Source: Deltaproteobacteria bacterium
GTDB taxonomy: Bacteria; Desulfobacterota; Dissulfuribacteria; Dissulfuribacterales; QOAL01
Direction of reading: 5' to 3'
DNA: 35,998 nt
Assembly: GCA_027028245.1 (NCBI GenBank)
Contig: JALVJO010000095.1
Span: 1-35,998 of the forward strand
Position numbers and translations under genes: made by a program. Below, piece after piece: positions 25,934 to 34,749 of this stretch; the stretch's first letter is position 1; every line of letters starts with the position of its first letter. A model generated the notes under the pieces. That model was not told the origin of the DNA. It saw nothing but the letters and a program-made list of their open reading frames with translations, and did no database searches.

Positions 25934-26692
25934 TTAATCTACCGGAAGGGGTTCCTGTTCCAGCAGGCTCTTTTCATCCAGTGGCCTTACATCGAAATTG
26001 TCAGGGTTTCTCGGCTGCATGAATATGATTTCCACCCTGCGGTTTCGGGCCCTGTGTTCAGGCGTATCATTCATAACCAGGGGCTGGCTGGCCCCGTATC
26101 CTACTGCTGCCATCCTGGTCGGGTCAATTGAATGTTTTCTGAGGAGAAAAACCACCACCGAGGCTGCCCGGGATGCGGAAAGGTGCCAGTTGGATTTGAA
26201 TACCCCGGAAATAGGGGAGTCGTCGGTATGGCCTGCCACCATGATGTCTCCCGGTACGGTTTCAATGATCCCCCTGATCCTGTCCAGTACTGGTTTTGAT
26301 TCTGCCCTCAAGACATCGCTTCCAGGATCAAAGGTTATCTCGTCGTTCATCCTCAGTATGACCCGGTCCTTTAATGCCTCCACCTGGATCTCTCCCTTGA
26401 TGAGTTCAAGCTTGATGGCTGATTTTATCTTTTCAAGTATTACATCTACTGAAAATACCGGATTGAAATCCCGCGAGACAATATCGATCCCCTTTGGAAT
26501 ATCCAGGGTGATTTCTTGCTTCTGTACACCAAAGGCCTTTTCCAGGGAACCAGCCACCTCCTTGTACATGGCAGGGTCAGTGGTGGAAAAGGACAGCAGC
26601 AGCACGAAAAAGCAAAGAAGCAGGGACATGAGGTCACCGAAGGTGACCATCCACATGGGGGCGCCCTTTGGACATTCGCACTTTTTACCCAT
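25934..26692 (-). CDS. motB: Flagellar motor stator protein MotB
   Basis: This is a 252-residue inner-membrane protein with a periplasmic anchor. A single transmembrane helix starts MWMVTFGDLMSLLLCFF; D20 in TFGDL occupies the place of the proton-carrying Asp of stator subunits. Residues about 115-235 are an OmpA-like peptidoglycan-binding domain (ITFDPGSDVLR, VAGHTDDSPI, NWHLSASRAASV, ARNRRVEI). MotB pairs with MotA to form the ion channel that powers flagellar rotation and anchors it to the cell wall. AAGGAGG lies before the ATG, overlapping the end of motA; the genes are 3 bp apart, so they are co-translated. Confidence 0.93.
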   Translation of the reverse strand: MGKKCECPKGAPMWMVTFGDLMSLLLCFFVLLLSFSTTDPAMYKEVAGSLEKAFGVQKQEITLDIPKGIDIVSRDFNPVFSVDVILEKIKSAIKLELIKGEIQVEALKDRVILRMNDEITFDPGSDVLRAESKPVLDRIRGIIETVPGDIMVAGHTDDSPISGVFKSNWHLSASRAASVVVFLLRKHSIDPTRMAAVGYGASQPLVMNDTPEHRARNRRVEIIFMQPRNPDNFDVRPLDEKSLLEQEPLPVD

Positions 26693-26695
26693 GTC

Positions 26696-27460
26696 TTATC
26701 CTCCTTCTTCGCTTGAACCTCTGGCCTTGGGAGGCAGAAACGTCTTCAAAAGCTCTTCCAGGACCCTTGGATTCAGCCCCTTTTGGAGGCCCAGGACCCC
26801 TTCAAGGACAAGTCTTTTGTTCAGCTCCTCTTCCTGGCTCCTTCTCTTGAGTTTGTCTGCTATTGGAAGGGCTACTAGGTTGGCCATTATTGCGCCGTAA
26901 AGCGTAGTCAGAAGCGCTACGGCCATTGCAGGGCCGATGCTTGAGGGATCCGACATGTTGCCCAGCATGTTTACCAGGCCTACCAGGGTACCTATCATGC
27001 CGAAGGCGGGCGCGGCATCCCCTATGGCGTCAAAGATTCCCTTACCCAGGCCGTGCCTTTCCAGGGTGAGATCTATCTCCTTTTCCAGGACATCCTGTAT
27101 GAACTCTGCCTCGTGGCCGTCCACGCAGTACATAATGGCCTTTTTGAGAAAGGGGTCATCGATGGGCTGCTTTTCCAGTTTCAGCAGGCCTTCTTTCCTG
27201 GCTATGTTAGAAAGGGTTACCAGCTCCTGGATGATTTCTTCCGGCGGGCGGGCCTTGGCGAAAAAGGCCTTCATTGCCACACTCATGCTGTTCAGGATAT
27301 CCGGAAGTGTAAAACGGATAAATGTGGCAGCAGTAGCTCCTCCCAGGACGATGAGGATTGACGGCACATCTATGAAGGCGGTAATGGAGCCTCCCAGGAG
27401 TATGGCCGTGGTGATGAGAACCATGCCGGCCACCAGGCCGATTACAGTCCCGATATCCAT
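26696..27460 (-). CDS. motA: Flagellar motor stator protein MotA
   Basis: This is a 254-residue MotA/ExbB-type protein with four transmembrane segments. MDIGTVIGLVAGM is a typical start, although only a poor ribosome-binding site (distant GGGGGA) precedes it. The cytoplasmic loop has IARKEGLLKLE, equivalent to the charged region that contacts the rotor. The third helix contains DAAPAFGMIGTLVGLV with P151, a Pro of the kind needed for proton-coupled movement. It forms the stator with MotB directly downstream. No other flagellar gene is in the window, so the stator operon stands apart from the flagellar cluster. Confidence 0.93.
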   Translation of the reverse strand: MDIGTVIGLVAGMVLITTAILLGGSITAFIDVPSILIVLGGATAATFIRFTLPDILNSMSVAMKAFFAKARPPEEIIQELVTLSNIARKEGLLKLEKQPIDDPFLKKAIMYCVDGHEAEFIQDVLEKEIDLTLERHGLGKGIFDAIGDAAPAFGMIGTLVGLVNMLGNMSDPSSIGPAMAVALLTTLYGAIMANLVALPIADKLKRRSQEEELNKRLVLEGVLGLQKGLNPRVLEELLKTFLPPKARGSSEEGG

Positions 27461-27544
27461 GAAAGTATAAGAATCCCCCTTTGGTAATTTCCTCGTACTT
27501 TTCTTTTCTCCTAATCGGAAGAAGGGAAATTATTGATAAGGGTT

Positions 27545-30500
27545 TTATGGGTGTAAGTTCAGGAGGGTATTAAGTTTTTTCTCTGAAATTCTCCCCCGCA
27601 CGGAAAGTTCAGGTGCAAAAACGGAGACCAGAAATTCCCAGATATGAAGTTCGACCTCCATCAGTGTGGCGGGGGCAGGCGTCTGGCGAAGCGTTTCTTC
27701 ATGGAGTCTCATCAGGACAGGAAGAAATTTTTCAAATCGTTTCTGTTTTTCCCGGTCCTTGGCCGGATTCTGGACGGCCCGCTGCAGTCTGATATCCAGG
27801 GCACGGATGTATCTTGGCATCTCTTCCAGGAATTTCAGATTCCTGTCGGCAGGAAAGTTTGGGGTTGAAAAAAGGGAGGAGAGTTCATCAATCTGTGAAA
27901 GCACATCCGCGGCATAGCCGGGAAGCTTCTGTGTCTGTGAAATCTTCAGCCTTCGTCTTGAGAATTCAGTTTGTGCAGCCAGGATCTTGCCAAGGAGAGC
28001 AGCCAGGTATTCGGCATCAGAAACCAGGCTTTTCCTGATTGCTGCAGCCTTTTTTGAGAGTTCTTCAGATGACGGCAGATGTTCAAATGCCTTAAAGTAA
28101 CTCTGGAATATGAGCCGGACCGTGTTTTGAGTAAGTGAAGGTATATCCTGGAAGGGAAGAAGAAATCCGCTGCGGAATTCAGGCCTTGAAGGGGCCTGGA
28201 TCTTCAGGCGTTTTTCAATAAGCCTTGAGACGTGCCCAAGTTCCTTTTTAAGCCGTCGTTCCATGAGACTGATGATGCCGTGTCTGCTTTTTTTCATGGC
28301 TTCATTACGGTCTGGAAAAAGATGCAAACGCACAGTGGAGTCCTCTTCCTGGCCTGGCACAAGGCCGGGATAGGCCCTTATTCTCATGCCGTTTACCTCT
28401 CCAATGTCGAAATGGCCTGGGATACGGTCCAGGTCAGGGATTGATACCGTCCTTTCCCACTTTGAGCACGCCCTTTTCCACTGTGAACTTTCAAGGAGCG
28501 TGTCCCTGGAGCTTTGGCAGTATTTTTGCTGAAGGGCATCCAGGTCCCTGGAGGCCTCTATGAGCCGGCCCCTTTCATCCACCAGTTCTATCCTCATGAC
28601 AAGATGCAGCGGAAGGGGCGGAATAGAGGACAGATCTTTTGGGGTTAAGGTTCTGGGTGCGATTTTACCAGCTGCCTTAAGGAACTCGTCCTGAAAGTCA
28701 CCATTTCTTTCAAGGAGACGCCTTGCCATCCTGGATGCCGTCTCTGTGTAGTCAAAGATACCTGCCCTTACGTCCTTGGGGAGATGTTTAAGTAAAAAGG
28801 CAATCTTTTCTTCCAGGAATCCAGGGACCAGCCATTCTAGATGGTCTTTCTTGATTTCCGGCAGAATCACCAGGGGTACCCTCAAGGTGATGCCGTCTTC
28901 CTCCCTTCCAGGGCAGAACCTGTAGGTCAGGGTCAGCCTGTGCCCTTTTATTTCAATATGTCCAGGGTAAAGCTGCGCTGTGGAGTCCAGTTCCTTCTGC
29001 GCTGCCAGGTGTTTTTCGTTGAGTTTCAGCAGGCCTTCCAGGCCACTGCGGCCCCTGAGGGCCTTTTTGAGATCCGCCTCGTCTTTTACCTTGACACCTG
29101 TCTTGTCTTCAATGGTTTCCAGTGCCTGGTCAAAAAAGGAGTAGAGGACCTGGTGGTCAACCAGCGGTCCGGGGCTCCTGGTCTTTTCTTCCACATCCCT
29201 CATTCTTTCAAGGAGTTTCCTGTTGTGTTCGTTGAAGGAAAACCTGTTTTTAAGGCTGCATTCTGCAAGGCCTTGGGAAACAAGAAGTTTCCTGGCAAGG
29301 TCCGGATCGACCTGCTTCAGGGGGCGTATCCTTCCAGGGATCACAACCAGACCGTACATGGTGACCCTTTCCGTGCATACTGCTTCCCCCCTGGAAGCAG
29401 CCCATCTGGGCTCAAGATGGGAATATTTGCAAAGGTGTGTTCCAAACTCCTCTATCCATTCGGGCTTTACAGGGGCAACAGTACGGGCAAAGAGTTTGGA
29501 GGTCCTGATCTGCTCGGCAGATACGATCCATTGAGGGGGAGAGCTGAAAAGGGCAGAGCCGGGAAATATCCATATCTCCTTTCCCTTGGCCCCGGCGTAC
29601 ATATTTTTTTCCTTTTTAAAAGCTACTTTTCCCAGAAAACCGGACAGTATTGCCCTGTGAATAGCCTGCCTGAGTTCAGGGGTAATATCTCGCGTAATAC
29701 CTTTGGAGTGTGTCTTAAACCTTTTTGTTTTTGTATGTTTTATGTTTTTAAGTGCAGATGAAAGCTGGTCGAATATGTCTTCCCATTCCCTCATCCTGGG
29801 ATACGAAAGAAAATGATCCCTGCAGAACCGTCGAAGGACTCCCCCACTGGCCCCTCGTTTCTTCAGAGAAAACCACTTGTTCCAAAGGTTGATCCAGGTT
29901 ATGAAATCGCTTTTTTCATCCAGGAATATTTCCTGGGCTGCCACTGCCTCCTTTTCCTTTTCTGCAGGTCTTTGCCGCGGATCCTGTATGGACAGTGCAG
30001 AAGCTATGACAAGAATTTCTCCCAGGCAGTCTTCTTCTGCAGCCTGAAGGATCATCCTGGCAAGCCTTGGGTCCACGGGAAGACGGGCCATCCTTTTACC
30101 GAGTGTGGTGAGTCTCTGTCCTGAATCCAGGGCGCCGAGTTCCCTCAGGGTGTGGATCCCCTCCCTTACAGCACTTCTCGGGGGAGGATCGATAAAGGGA
30201 AAATTTTCTACTGGTCCATGACCGTAATAGAGAAGCCTGAGTATAACTTCTGCCAGGTTGCACCTCAGGATTTCCGGGGGAGTATGCTCATCTCTTGACA
30301 GATAGTCTTCCCTGGAAAAAAGCCTTATGCAGATACCTGCCTGGACCCTGCCTGCCCTTCCTGCACGCTGGTCCGCGCTGGCCCTTGAAATTCTGGACAC
30401 TGGAAGGGCCGTGGTATGGGTATTGATGTTGTATCTGGAGATGCGGGCAAGGCCGGAATCAACGATATATCTTATCCCGGGTACAGTAATAGATGTCTCT

Positions 30501-31351
30501 GCGATATTGGTTGAAAGGATGATCTTCTGCCGGCTGGAAGGGGCGAATATCCTGGCCTGGTCCCTTGCAGAGAGCCTGCCGAAAAGGGGCAGGACGAGGC
30601 AATCGTCTTTAAGCCTTCCTGACAAAGCCCTTCTTATTCCAAGGATGTCCCTTTCCGTGGGCAGAAAAACAAGGATGTGTCCCAATGGATCTGTTGCCCT
30701 TATGCGTTCTACTGCGTCTTGTACGCGTTTTTTAAGGTCTTTGTCATCTTCTCCAGCCGGATCCCCATAGAGGATCTCCACCGGGTAGCTCCTTCCTTCT
30801 ACCTCCATGAGGGGCGGTTTGTTGAAAAATGCCTGGAATTTTTCCACCTCCATGGTTGCAGAAGTGATAATGAGCTTGAGATCTCTTCTCCTTTTGAGCA
30901 GACGCCTCAGCAGGCCGGCCAGGAGATCGATATTGAGGCTTCGTTCATGGGCCTCGTCCAGTATTACTGTATCGTACTCGGAAAGGTTCCTGTCAGCCTG
31001 GATCTCGGCAAGGAGCATGCCGTCTGTGACAAATTTTATCCTGGTGTTTTGGCCGGTCTTGTCCTGGAAGCGGATCTTGTAGCCTACAATACCGCTTCCC
31101 ACTGACTGCAGTTCATGGCCTGTGCGGCGGGCAAGGGAGATCGCGGCTATCCTTCTTGGCTGGGTACATGCAATCCTTTTTTTTCTTCCCCTGCCGGCAG
31201 CAAGGCATATCTTTGGCAGCTGTGTGGATTTACCAGAGCCGGTTTCCCCGGTTACGATAACGACCTGGTTTTTTCTGATGAGATCAGCCAGCCTGTCCCA
31301 GTATCTGCATATTGGAAGACCAGGCTGGCACCGGATTTTGTTGACGTTCAA
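27545..31351 (-). CDS. hrpA: ATP-dependent RNA helicase HrpA (DEAH box)
   Basis: This is a 1268-residue protein, close to the usual HrpA length of about 1300. The only start in frame after a stop is TTG at 31351; no clear ribosome-binding site is seen. Motifs are GETGSGKS (35-42, Walker A), TQPRR (about 63-67), DEAH (132-135), SAT (164-166), STNIAETSITVPGIRYIVDSG and QRAGRAGR. Helicase-associated and OB-like parts follow and then the long C-terminal DUF3418-type region (about 620-1250). DEAH/RHA helicases unwind RNA; HrpA has been linked to stalled ribosome rescue and mRNA processing. The gene begins 15 bp after the MBL hydrolase stop and is probably in the same transcript. Confidence 0.93.
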   Translation of the reverse strand: MNVNKIRCQPGLPICRYWDRLADLIRKNQVVIVTGETGSGKSTQLPKICLAAGRGRKKRIACTQPRRIAAISLARRTGHELQSVGSGIVGYKIRFQDKTGQNTRIKFVTDGMLLAEIQADRNLSEYDTVILDEAHERSLNIDLLAGLLRRLLKRRRDLKLIITSATMEVEKFQAFFNKPPLMEVEGRSYPVEILYGDPAGEDDKDLKKRVQDAVERIRATDPLGHILVFLPTERDILGIRRALSGRLKDDCLVLPLFGRLSARDQARIFAPSSRQKIILSTNIAETSITVPGIRYIVDSGLARISRYNINTHTTALPVSRISRASADQRAGRAGRVQAGICIRLFSREDYLSRDEHTPPEILRCNLAEVILRLLYYGHGPVENFPFIDPPPRSAVREGIHTLRELGALDSGQRLTTLGKRMARLPVDPRLARMILQAAEEDCLGEILVIASALSIQDPRQRPAEKEKEAVAAQEIFLDEKSDFITWINLWNKWFSLKKRGASGGVLRRFCRDHFLSYPRMREWEDIFDQLSSALKNIKHTKTKRFKTHSKGITRDITPELRQAIHRAILSGFLGKVAFKKEKNMYAGAKGKEIWIFPGSALFSSPPQWIVSAEQIRTSKLFARTVAPVKPEWIEEFGTHLCKYSHLEPRWAASRGEAVCTERVTMYGLVVIPGRIRPLKQVDPDLARKLLVSQGLAECSLKNRFSFNEHNRKLLERMRDVEEKTRSPGPLVDHQVLYSFFDQALETIEDKTGVKVKDEADLKKALRGRSGLEGLLKLNEKHLAAQKELDSTAQLYPGHIEIKGHRLTLTYRFCPGREEDGITLRVPLVILPEIKKDHLEWLVPGFLEEKIAFLLKHLPKDVRAGIFDYTETASRMARRLLERNGDFQDEFLKAAGKIAPRTLTPKDLSSIPPLPLHLVMRIELVDERGRLIEASRDLDALQQKYCQSSRDTLLESSQWKRACSKWERTVSIPDLDRIPGHFDIGEVNGMRIRAYPGLVPGQEEDSTVRLHLFPDRNEAMKKSRHGIISLMERRLKKELGHVSRLIEKRLKIQAPSRPEFRSGFLLPFQDIPSLTQNTVRLIFQSYFKAFEHLPSSEELSKKAAAIRKSLVSDAEYLAALLGKILAAQTEFSRRRLKISQTQKLPGYAADVLSQIDELSSLFSTPNFPADRNLKFLEEMPRYIRALDIRLQRAVQNPAKDREKQKRFEKFLPVLMRLHEETLRQTPAPATLMEVELHIWEFLVSVFAPELSVRGRISEKKLNTLLNLHP

Positions 31352-31366
31352 AGCTGGAAGGATATG

Positions 31367-32008
31367 TCAGGCAATACTATTGAGATAGGGATTTGATATC
31401 TTCTGGTTTCCGAGGGTGTCCGTGGGCTTGGGTCCGTAATCGTGACCGGGAAGCACGACGGTTTCATCCGGCAGGGGAATAATCCGTTCCCGCAGGCTTT
31501 TGATGAGGATATTCATGTCCCCTCCAGGCAGGTCAGTCCTGCCAACTGCATCTATGAAAAGTGTATCCCCGGTTACCAGGTACCCGTGGCCGAAAAGACA
31601 GACTGAACCGGGAGAATGGCCGGGCGTATGTATTACCCTGAACTTGAGATTTCCTACCTCCAGTTCCTGGTTATCCTCAAGGTACCCGTCCGCCGGGGGA
31701 CAAGGGTCCAATCCCCAGGCCCTGAACATGTTTACGATTTCAGGTTCCCTGAAAAGGACATCATCTTCCCTGTGCATGAGTACGGGCGCACCGGTAAGTG
31801 CTTTCATACGTTCATTTCCGCATGTGTGGTCAGGGTGGCCGTGCGTGTTAACTATTGCCTGTAGGTCCAGCCCCAGTTCCTCTATGGTCCGGACCAGAAG
31901 ATCTTCGCTTCCTGCAGGATCAATGATTATAGCCTTCCGGGTATCCGGGCATCCCATGATATATGCCCTGACCTGGAGAGGTCCTACTGTAAATTCCCTG
32001 AGTATCAC
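31367..32008 (-). CDS. MBL-fold metallo-hydrolase (glyoxalase II-like)
   Basis: This is a 213-residue single-domain protein. GTG start at 32008 has AAGGAG 6 nt upstream. The metal ligands are all visible: H56-G-H58-P-D60-H61, H132 (in HTPGHSPG), D149 (TGDTLF) and H190 (LPGHDYGP). This is a complete dinuclear metallo-beta-lactamase-fold site like hydroxyacylglutathione hydrolase, but it lacks that enzyme's longer C-terminal glutathione-binding region. It probably hydrolyses a thioester or related ester in the cytosol. It sits between yacG and hrpA in the same direction with short gaps, but a functional link is not evident. Confidence 0.88.
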   Translation of the reverse strand: MILREFTVGPLQVRAYIMGCPDTRKAIIIDPAGSEDLLVRTIEELGLDLQAIVNTHGHPDHTCGNERMKALTGAPVLMHREDDVLFREPEIVNMFRAWGLDPCPPADGYLEDNQELEVGNLKFRVIHTPGHSPGSVCLFGHGYLVTGDTLFIDAVGRTDLPGGDMNILIKSLRERIIPLPDETVVLPGHDYGPKPTDTLGNQKISNPYLNSIA

Positions 32009-32019
32009 TTTTGTTCTCC

Positions 32020-32232
32020 TTACTGTTCTGCCGGTTCCTCACCCTGAGACTCTGTTTCCATATGGAAAAAAGACGAGGAAATCCGGTATTCTCCCTTTAG
32101 CCAGGAACCCAGATCTGCCATCTTGCATCTTTCACTGCAGAAGGGACGGAAGGGATTGGTGTTGAAATCCACTTTTTTCCCGCATCCAGGGCATTTCTTG
32201 AGGTTTTTATGCTGTTTTTCCATGATAATCAT
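32020..32232 (-). CDS. yacG: DNA gyrase inhibitor YacG (zinc-binding)
   Basis: This is a 70-residue protein with the YacG layout. Four zinc-ligand cysteines lie at 14, 17, 32 and 36 (CPGCGKKV, RPFCSERCKMADLGSWL), then a GEYRI strand and an acidic tail. In E. coli, YacG binds GyrB and blocks DNA binding by gyrase. The ATG at 32232 is followed in frame by a second ATG three codons later; no strong ribosome-binding site separates them, so the start is uncertain by 9 bp. The MBL hydrolase gene begins 11 bp downstream, indicating a shared transcript. Confidence 0.9.
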   Translation of the reverse strand: MIIMEKQHKNLKKCPGCGKKVDFNTNPFRPFCSERCKMADLGSWLKGEYRISSSFFHMETESQGEEPAEQ

Positions 32233-32266
32233 TCAGCAGGGTTATGCCAGTGCAAAGGGCCGGACA

Positions 32267-32935
32267 CTAGAGCAGGGAAGGCTTTCTCTTTCTTCTCCTG
32301 CCGGAAAAAAGACCAAGCATCCAGCCGGCCAGAAGTACCCCGCCGCCTGCCAGGAACCATTTCACGTTGGAATTTGCCTCCATGTTGTTGACCTTTTGTT
32401 TCAGGGAGATGAGCTGGGCATTTGCCTGGTTGAGTTTCTTCTGCGTCTCTGCCAGCATCTTCTTGGTCTGGATCACGTTGGCCGCATCCTGTTTCAGCCT
32501 GTTGTATTCAGTCTTGATGGTATCCCGCTCGGAAATGCATTTGCTAAGTTCCTTTTTTATGTCAGAACCAGTGGCAGAAAGCTCCTGGAGCTGGGCCTTG
32601 AGTTTCTGGTATCTTTCCCTGAGGGCCTGATTTTTCTTTTTAAGTGATTCAACCTGCATACGCGGCGGGGGATTCTCGGTGAGGTAGCGCCTGAGTATCC
32701 AGCCCTCCTTGCCGCTGGCGGTCCTGACCAGTGCCCATGCATCCTCTTCCTGGAGGAGTTCCACCTGGGTGCCGTCAGCCAGTACTGCTATGATCTTTTT
32801 GGCGGAGCTTTTTCCCGTTCTAAGGGGCACTTCGCTTGAGGGCGCAACATACATGGTGGATGCCGTTGCGCTGCCAACTGCACCAAGTATCAGAAGAAAG
32901 ATGACCAAAGGGATTGTTTTCATTTTAGAATTCAT
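32267..32935 (-). CDS. SH3b/coiled-coil membrane protein (TIGR04211-like)
   Basis: This is a 222-residue protein. A signal peptide (residues 1-25) is followed by a bacterial SH3 domain (about 27-92, MYVAPSSEVPLRTGKSS, WALVRTASGKEGWILRRYL). A long coiled coil of charged heptads occupies about 95-190. The C-terminus has a single transmembrane helix (VKWFLAGGGVLLAGWMLGLF) and the basic end SGRRRKRKP. This order matches the TIGR04211 (YgiM-like) family, whose SH3 part is thought to bind peptidoglycan in the periplasm. Two in-frame ATGs lie four codons apart and neither has a strong ribosome-binding site. yacG follows 34 bp downstream. Confidence 0.85.
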   Translation of the reverse strand: MNSKMKTIPLVIFLLILGAVGSATASTMYVAPSSEVPLRTGKSSAKKIIAVLADGTQVELLQEEDAWALVRTASGKEGWILRRYLTENPPPRMQVESLKKKNQALRERYQKLKAQLQELSATGSDIKKELSKCISERDTIKTEYNRLKQDAANVIQTKKMLAETQKKLNQANAQLISLKQKVNNMEANSNVKWFLAGGGVLLAGWMLGLFSGRRRKRKPSLL

Positions 32936-33325
32936 CAGCTTGTACGGATCCTTTCCTGGTTTGAATTTGGGTCCCTTTACGATTCAAGGATATTCTATAA
33001 CCCATAACAAGGTGAAACTTAAGGTTTCTCCATCTAAATTTTCATGATATGGCGTTTGTCACCCCCTGACCATGAAAGTCGGCTCAAGGCTCAAGGTCGG
33101 AAGCTGAAAGATAAAAGCAAACAGTCATGCCTTTTTTGTCTTGAGCTATTTTCACGGCAAACAAAAAGGTATTTATACATCCAGGGCGCTTGTGTTTCTA
33201 ATGCAAAAATCTTTCTTTTAAGACTGCCGCCCAACAGTTACTGCCATTTTAGGTTAAAAAATCAGGCCCGCAACTTAAAAAATCAGGACAGTCCTTGGTC
33301 CGTGCTGCTGGGATACAAATCCATG
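32936..33325. other. Non-coding region between divergent SH3 and TRAP genes
   Basis: This part of the divergent intergenic region contains promoters not individually identified. It also carries the 21-bp-spaced direct repeat at 33254-33287. The open frame at 33044-33475 extends into the hairpin element and has no ribosome-binding site or familiar product. Confidence 0.4.
33254..33287. repeat. Direct repeat TTAAAAAATCAGG, 21-bp period
   Basis: TTAAAAAATCAGG occurs at 33254-33266 and again at 33275-33287, 21 bp (about two helical turns) apart. It lies about 290 bp upstream of the TRAP binding-protein start and next to the hairpin element. It could be a same-face regulator site or a remnant of replication slippage. 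Confidence 0.45.
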
Positions 33326-33434
33326 GTAAGCGCTCACAGGGCACCGCATCTGCTGTGTTGGCGGGCGCTTGAAGTACAGGGAGTACGACTGCGCACCCGC
33401 TGCCTTACATCTGCGGCACCCTGTGAGCGCTTAC
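33326..33434 (+). repeat. Structured hairpin element, copy A
   Basis: Perfect 16-bp arms GTAAGCGCTCACAGGG (33326-33341) and its complement (33419-33434) enclose further nested pairing. Inner stems are CCGCA/TGCGG, then GGG-CGC with GCG-CA-CCC, then the apical GTAC-aggga-GTAC. The inner 83 bases align with copy B (34823-34920, opposite strand) at roughly 70%, with CTTGAAGTAC conserved exactly. Paired positions that differ between copies change on both sides. It lies 139 bp upstream of the TRAP binding-protein start. Confidence 0.7.
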
Positions 33435-33572
33435 AGAATGGGAATATATGCAGCAAAGCTCATTGGAACCTGTGATCAGTTACAATCCATTTGCATTTGA
33501 AGCATTACAGACGTATAAGGTGATAGTTTGGTATTTTTTAGGGATAAATCATCAGAAACAAGGGAGGTTTTT

Positions 33573-34661
33573 ATGGACAGGAGAAGCTTGCTCAAGAAGG
33601 GCGCCCTTGCAGGAGCGGCGGTTGCAGCATCCATGGCCGGTGCGGGTTCTGCCGCGGCGGCTGATTCGGGAAAGAAGATAAAATGGCGAATGGTCACGTC
33701 TTGGCCTCCTGCCTTTCCAATATTGCAGACAGGAGTTGAGAGATTTGCCAAAAGGGTGTCTCAGCTTACAGGAGGCAGATTGATCATCCAGGTATATGCC
33801 GGAGGCGAACTGGTTCCGGCCCTTGGTGTTTTTGATGCAGTATCTTCCGGCTCTGTCCAGTGCGGCCACAGTGCCGCCTACTACTGGGCTGGAAAATGTA
33901 ATGCAGCCCAGTGGTTTACCTGCGTTCCCTTTGGCATGGACGCCCAAGGCATGAATGCATGGTTCTATTTCGGCAACGGCCTAAAGTTGTGGGAGGAGGT
34001 GTACAAGCCCTTCAACCTGGTGCCTAGACCGGCCGGGAACACGGGCTTTCAGATGGGAGGCTGGTTCAACAAGAAGATAAATTCCATGGCAGATTTCAAG
34101 GGGCTCAAGATGAGAATTCCAGGCCTTGGAGGCAAGGTGCTGGCAAAGGCGGGTGGCGCCGTGGTGCTTCTGCCAGGGGGTGAGATCTACACCTCCCTTG
34201 AAAGGGGAGTGATAGATGCAACCGAATGGATCGGCCCGTGCCACGATATTCGGATGGGATTCTACAAGGTTGCAAAATATTATTATTATCCTGGATGGCA
34301 TGAGCCGGGCAGCACGCTGGAACTCATAATGAACAAGAAGGCATACGAGGCATTGCCCGATGATATCAAGGCAGCTGTAGATACGGCTGCCGCAGAGCTT
34401 AATGTGCAGATGCTTTCCGAGTTCGAGATGGAAAATGCAAAGGCATTGGTAGAACTCAAGAAGTCCCACAAAGTTCAGCTGATGCGTTTTCCCGAAAAGG
34501 TGCTTCAGGGTCTGAAAAAGCTCTCTGCAGAGACCATAGAGGAGACAGCAGCCAAGGATCCACAGGCAAAGAAGGTCAACGATGATTTCATGGCCTTCAA
34601 AAAGATGCTCTCAGGTTGGAACAGCATCTCGGAAAAGGCATATTACGACTACATGCTTTAA
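33573..34661 (+). CDS. dctP: TRAP transporter substrate-binding protein (DctP/TakP family)
   Basis: This is a 362-residue periplasmic binding protein. The start at 33573 follows GGGAGG; an in-frame ATG 45 bp upstream lacks a site. MDRRSLLKKGALAGAA is a Tat-type signal. The mature part matches the TakP (keto-acid) branch of DctP: ELVPALGVFDAVSSGSVQCG, HSAAYYWAGK, FGMDAQGMNAWFYFG, PAGNTGFQMGGWFNK, GLKMRIPGLGGKVL, GVIDATEWIGPCHD and YYYPGWHEPG. It would deliver a carboxylate or alpha-keto acid to a TRAP permease; the ligand cannot be fixed from sequence. The large permease at the window end is on the opposite strand and converges on this gene, which is unusual because these genes usually form one operon. 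Hairpin copies A and B lie on either side. Confidence 0.92.
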   Translation: MDRRSLLKKGALAGAAVAASMAGAGSAAAADSGKKIKWRMVTSWPPAFPILQTGVERFAKRVSQLTGGRLIIQVYAGGELVPALGVFDAVSSGSVQCGHSAAYYWAGKCNAAQWFTCVPFGMDAQGMNAWFYFGNGLKLWEEVYKPFNLVPRPAGNTGFQMGGWFNKKINSMADFKGLKMRIPGLGGKVLAKAGGAVVLLPGGEIYTSLERGVIDATEWIGPCHDIRMGFYKVAKYYYYPGWHEPGSTLELIMNKKAYEALPDDIKAAVDTAAAELNVQMLSEFEMENAKALVELKKSHKVQLMRFPEKVLQGLKKLSAETIEETAAKDPQAKKVNDDFMAFKKMLSGWNSISEKAYYDYML

Positions 34662-34749
34662 CCGAGACGATGCACTTCAAACTCTAAAGAAAGACACAAC
34701 TTACATCCTTTTTTCCTGCCGGTCGGGGCGCGGCTTTGGCCGGCAGGAT

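Noticed and set aside
25998-26900. Plus-strand open frame of about 300 codons
   Set aside because: It is antisense across motB and motA and is explained as a by-product of their codon use.
28841-29761. Plus-strand open frame of about 300 codons
   Set aside because: It lies antisense within hrpA, which is full length with intact motifs.
34713-34748. Stem TCCTGCCGG/CCGGCAGGA as the terminator of the TRAP binding-protein gene
   Set aside because: The T run lies before rather than after the stem, so it does not have intrinsic terminator form; it may belong to the repeat cluster.
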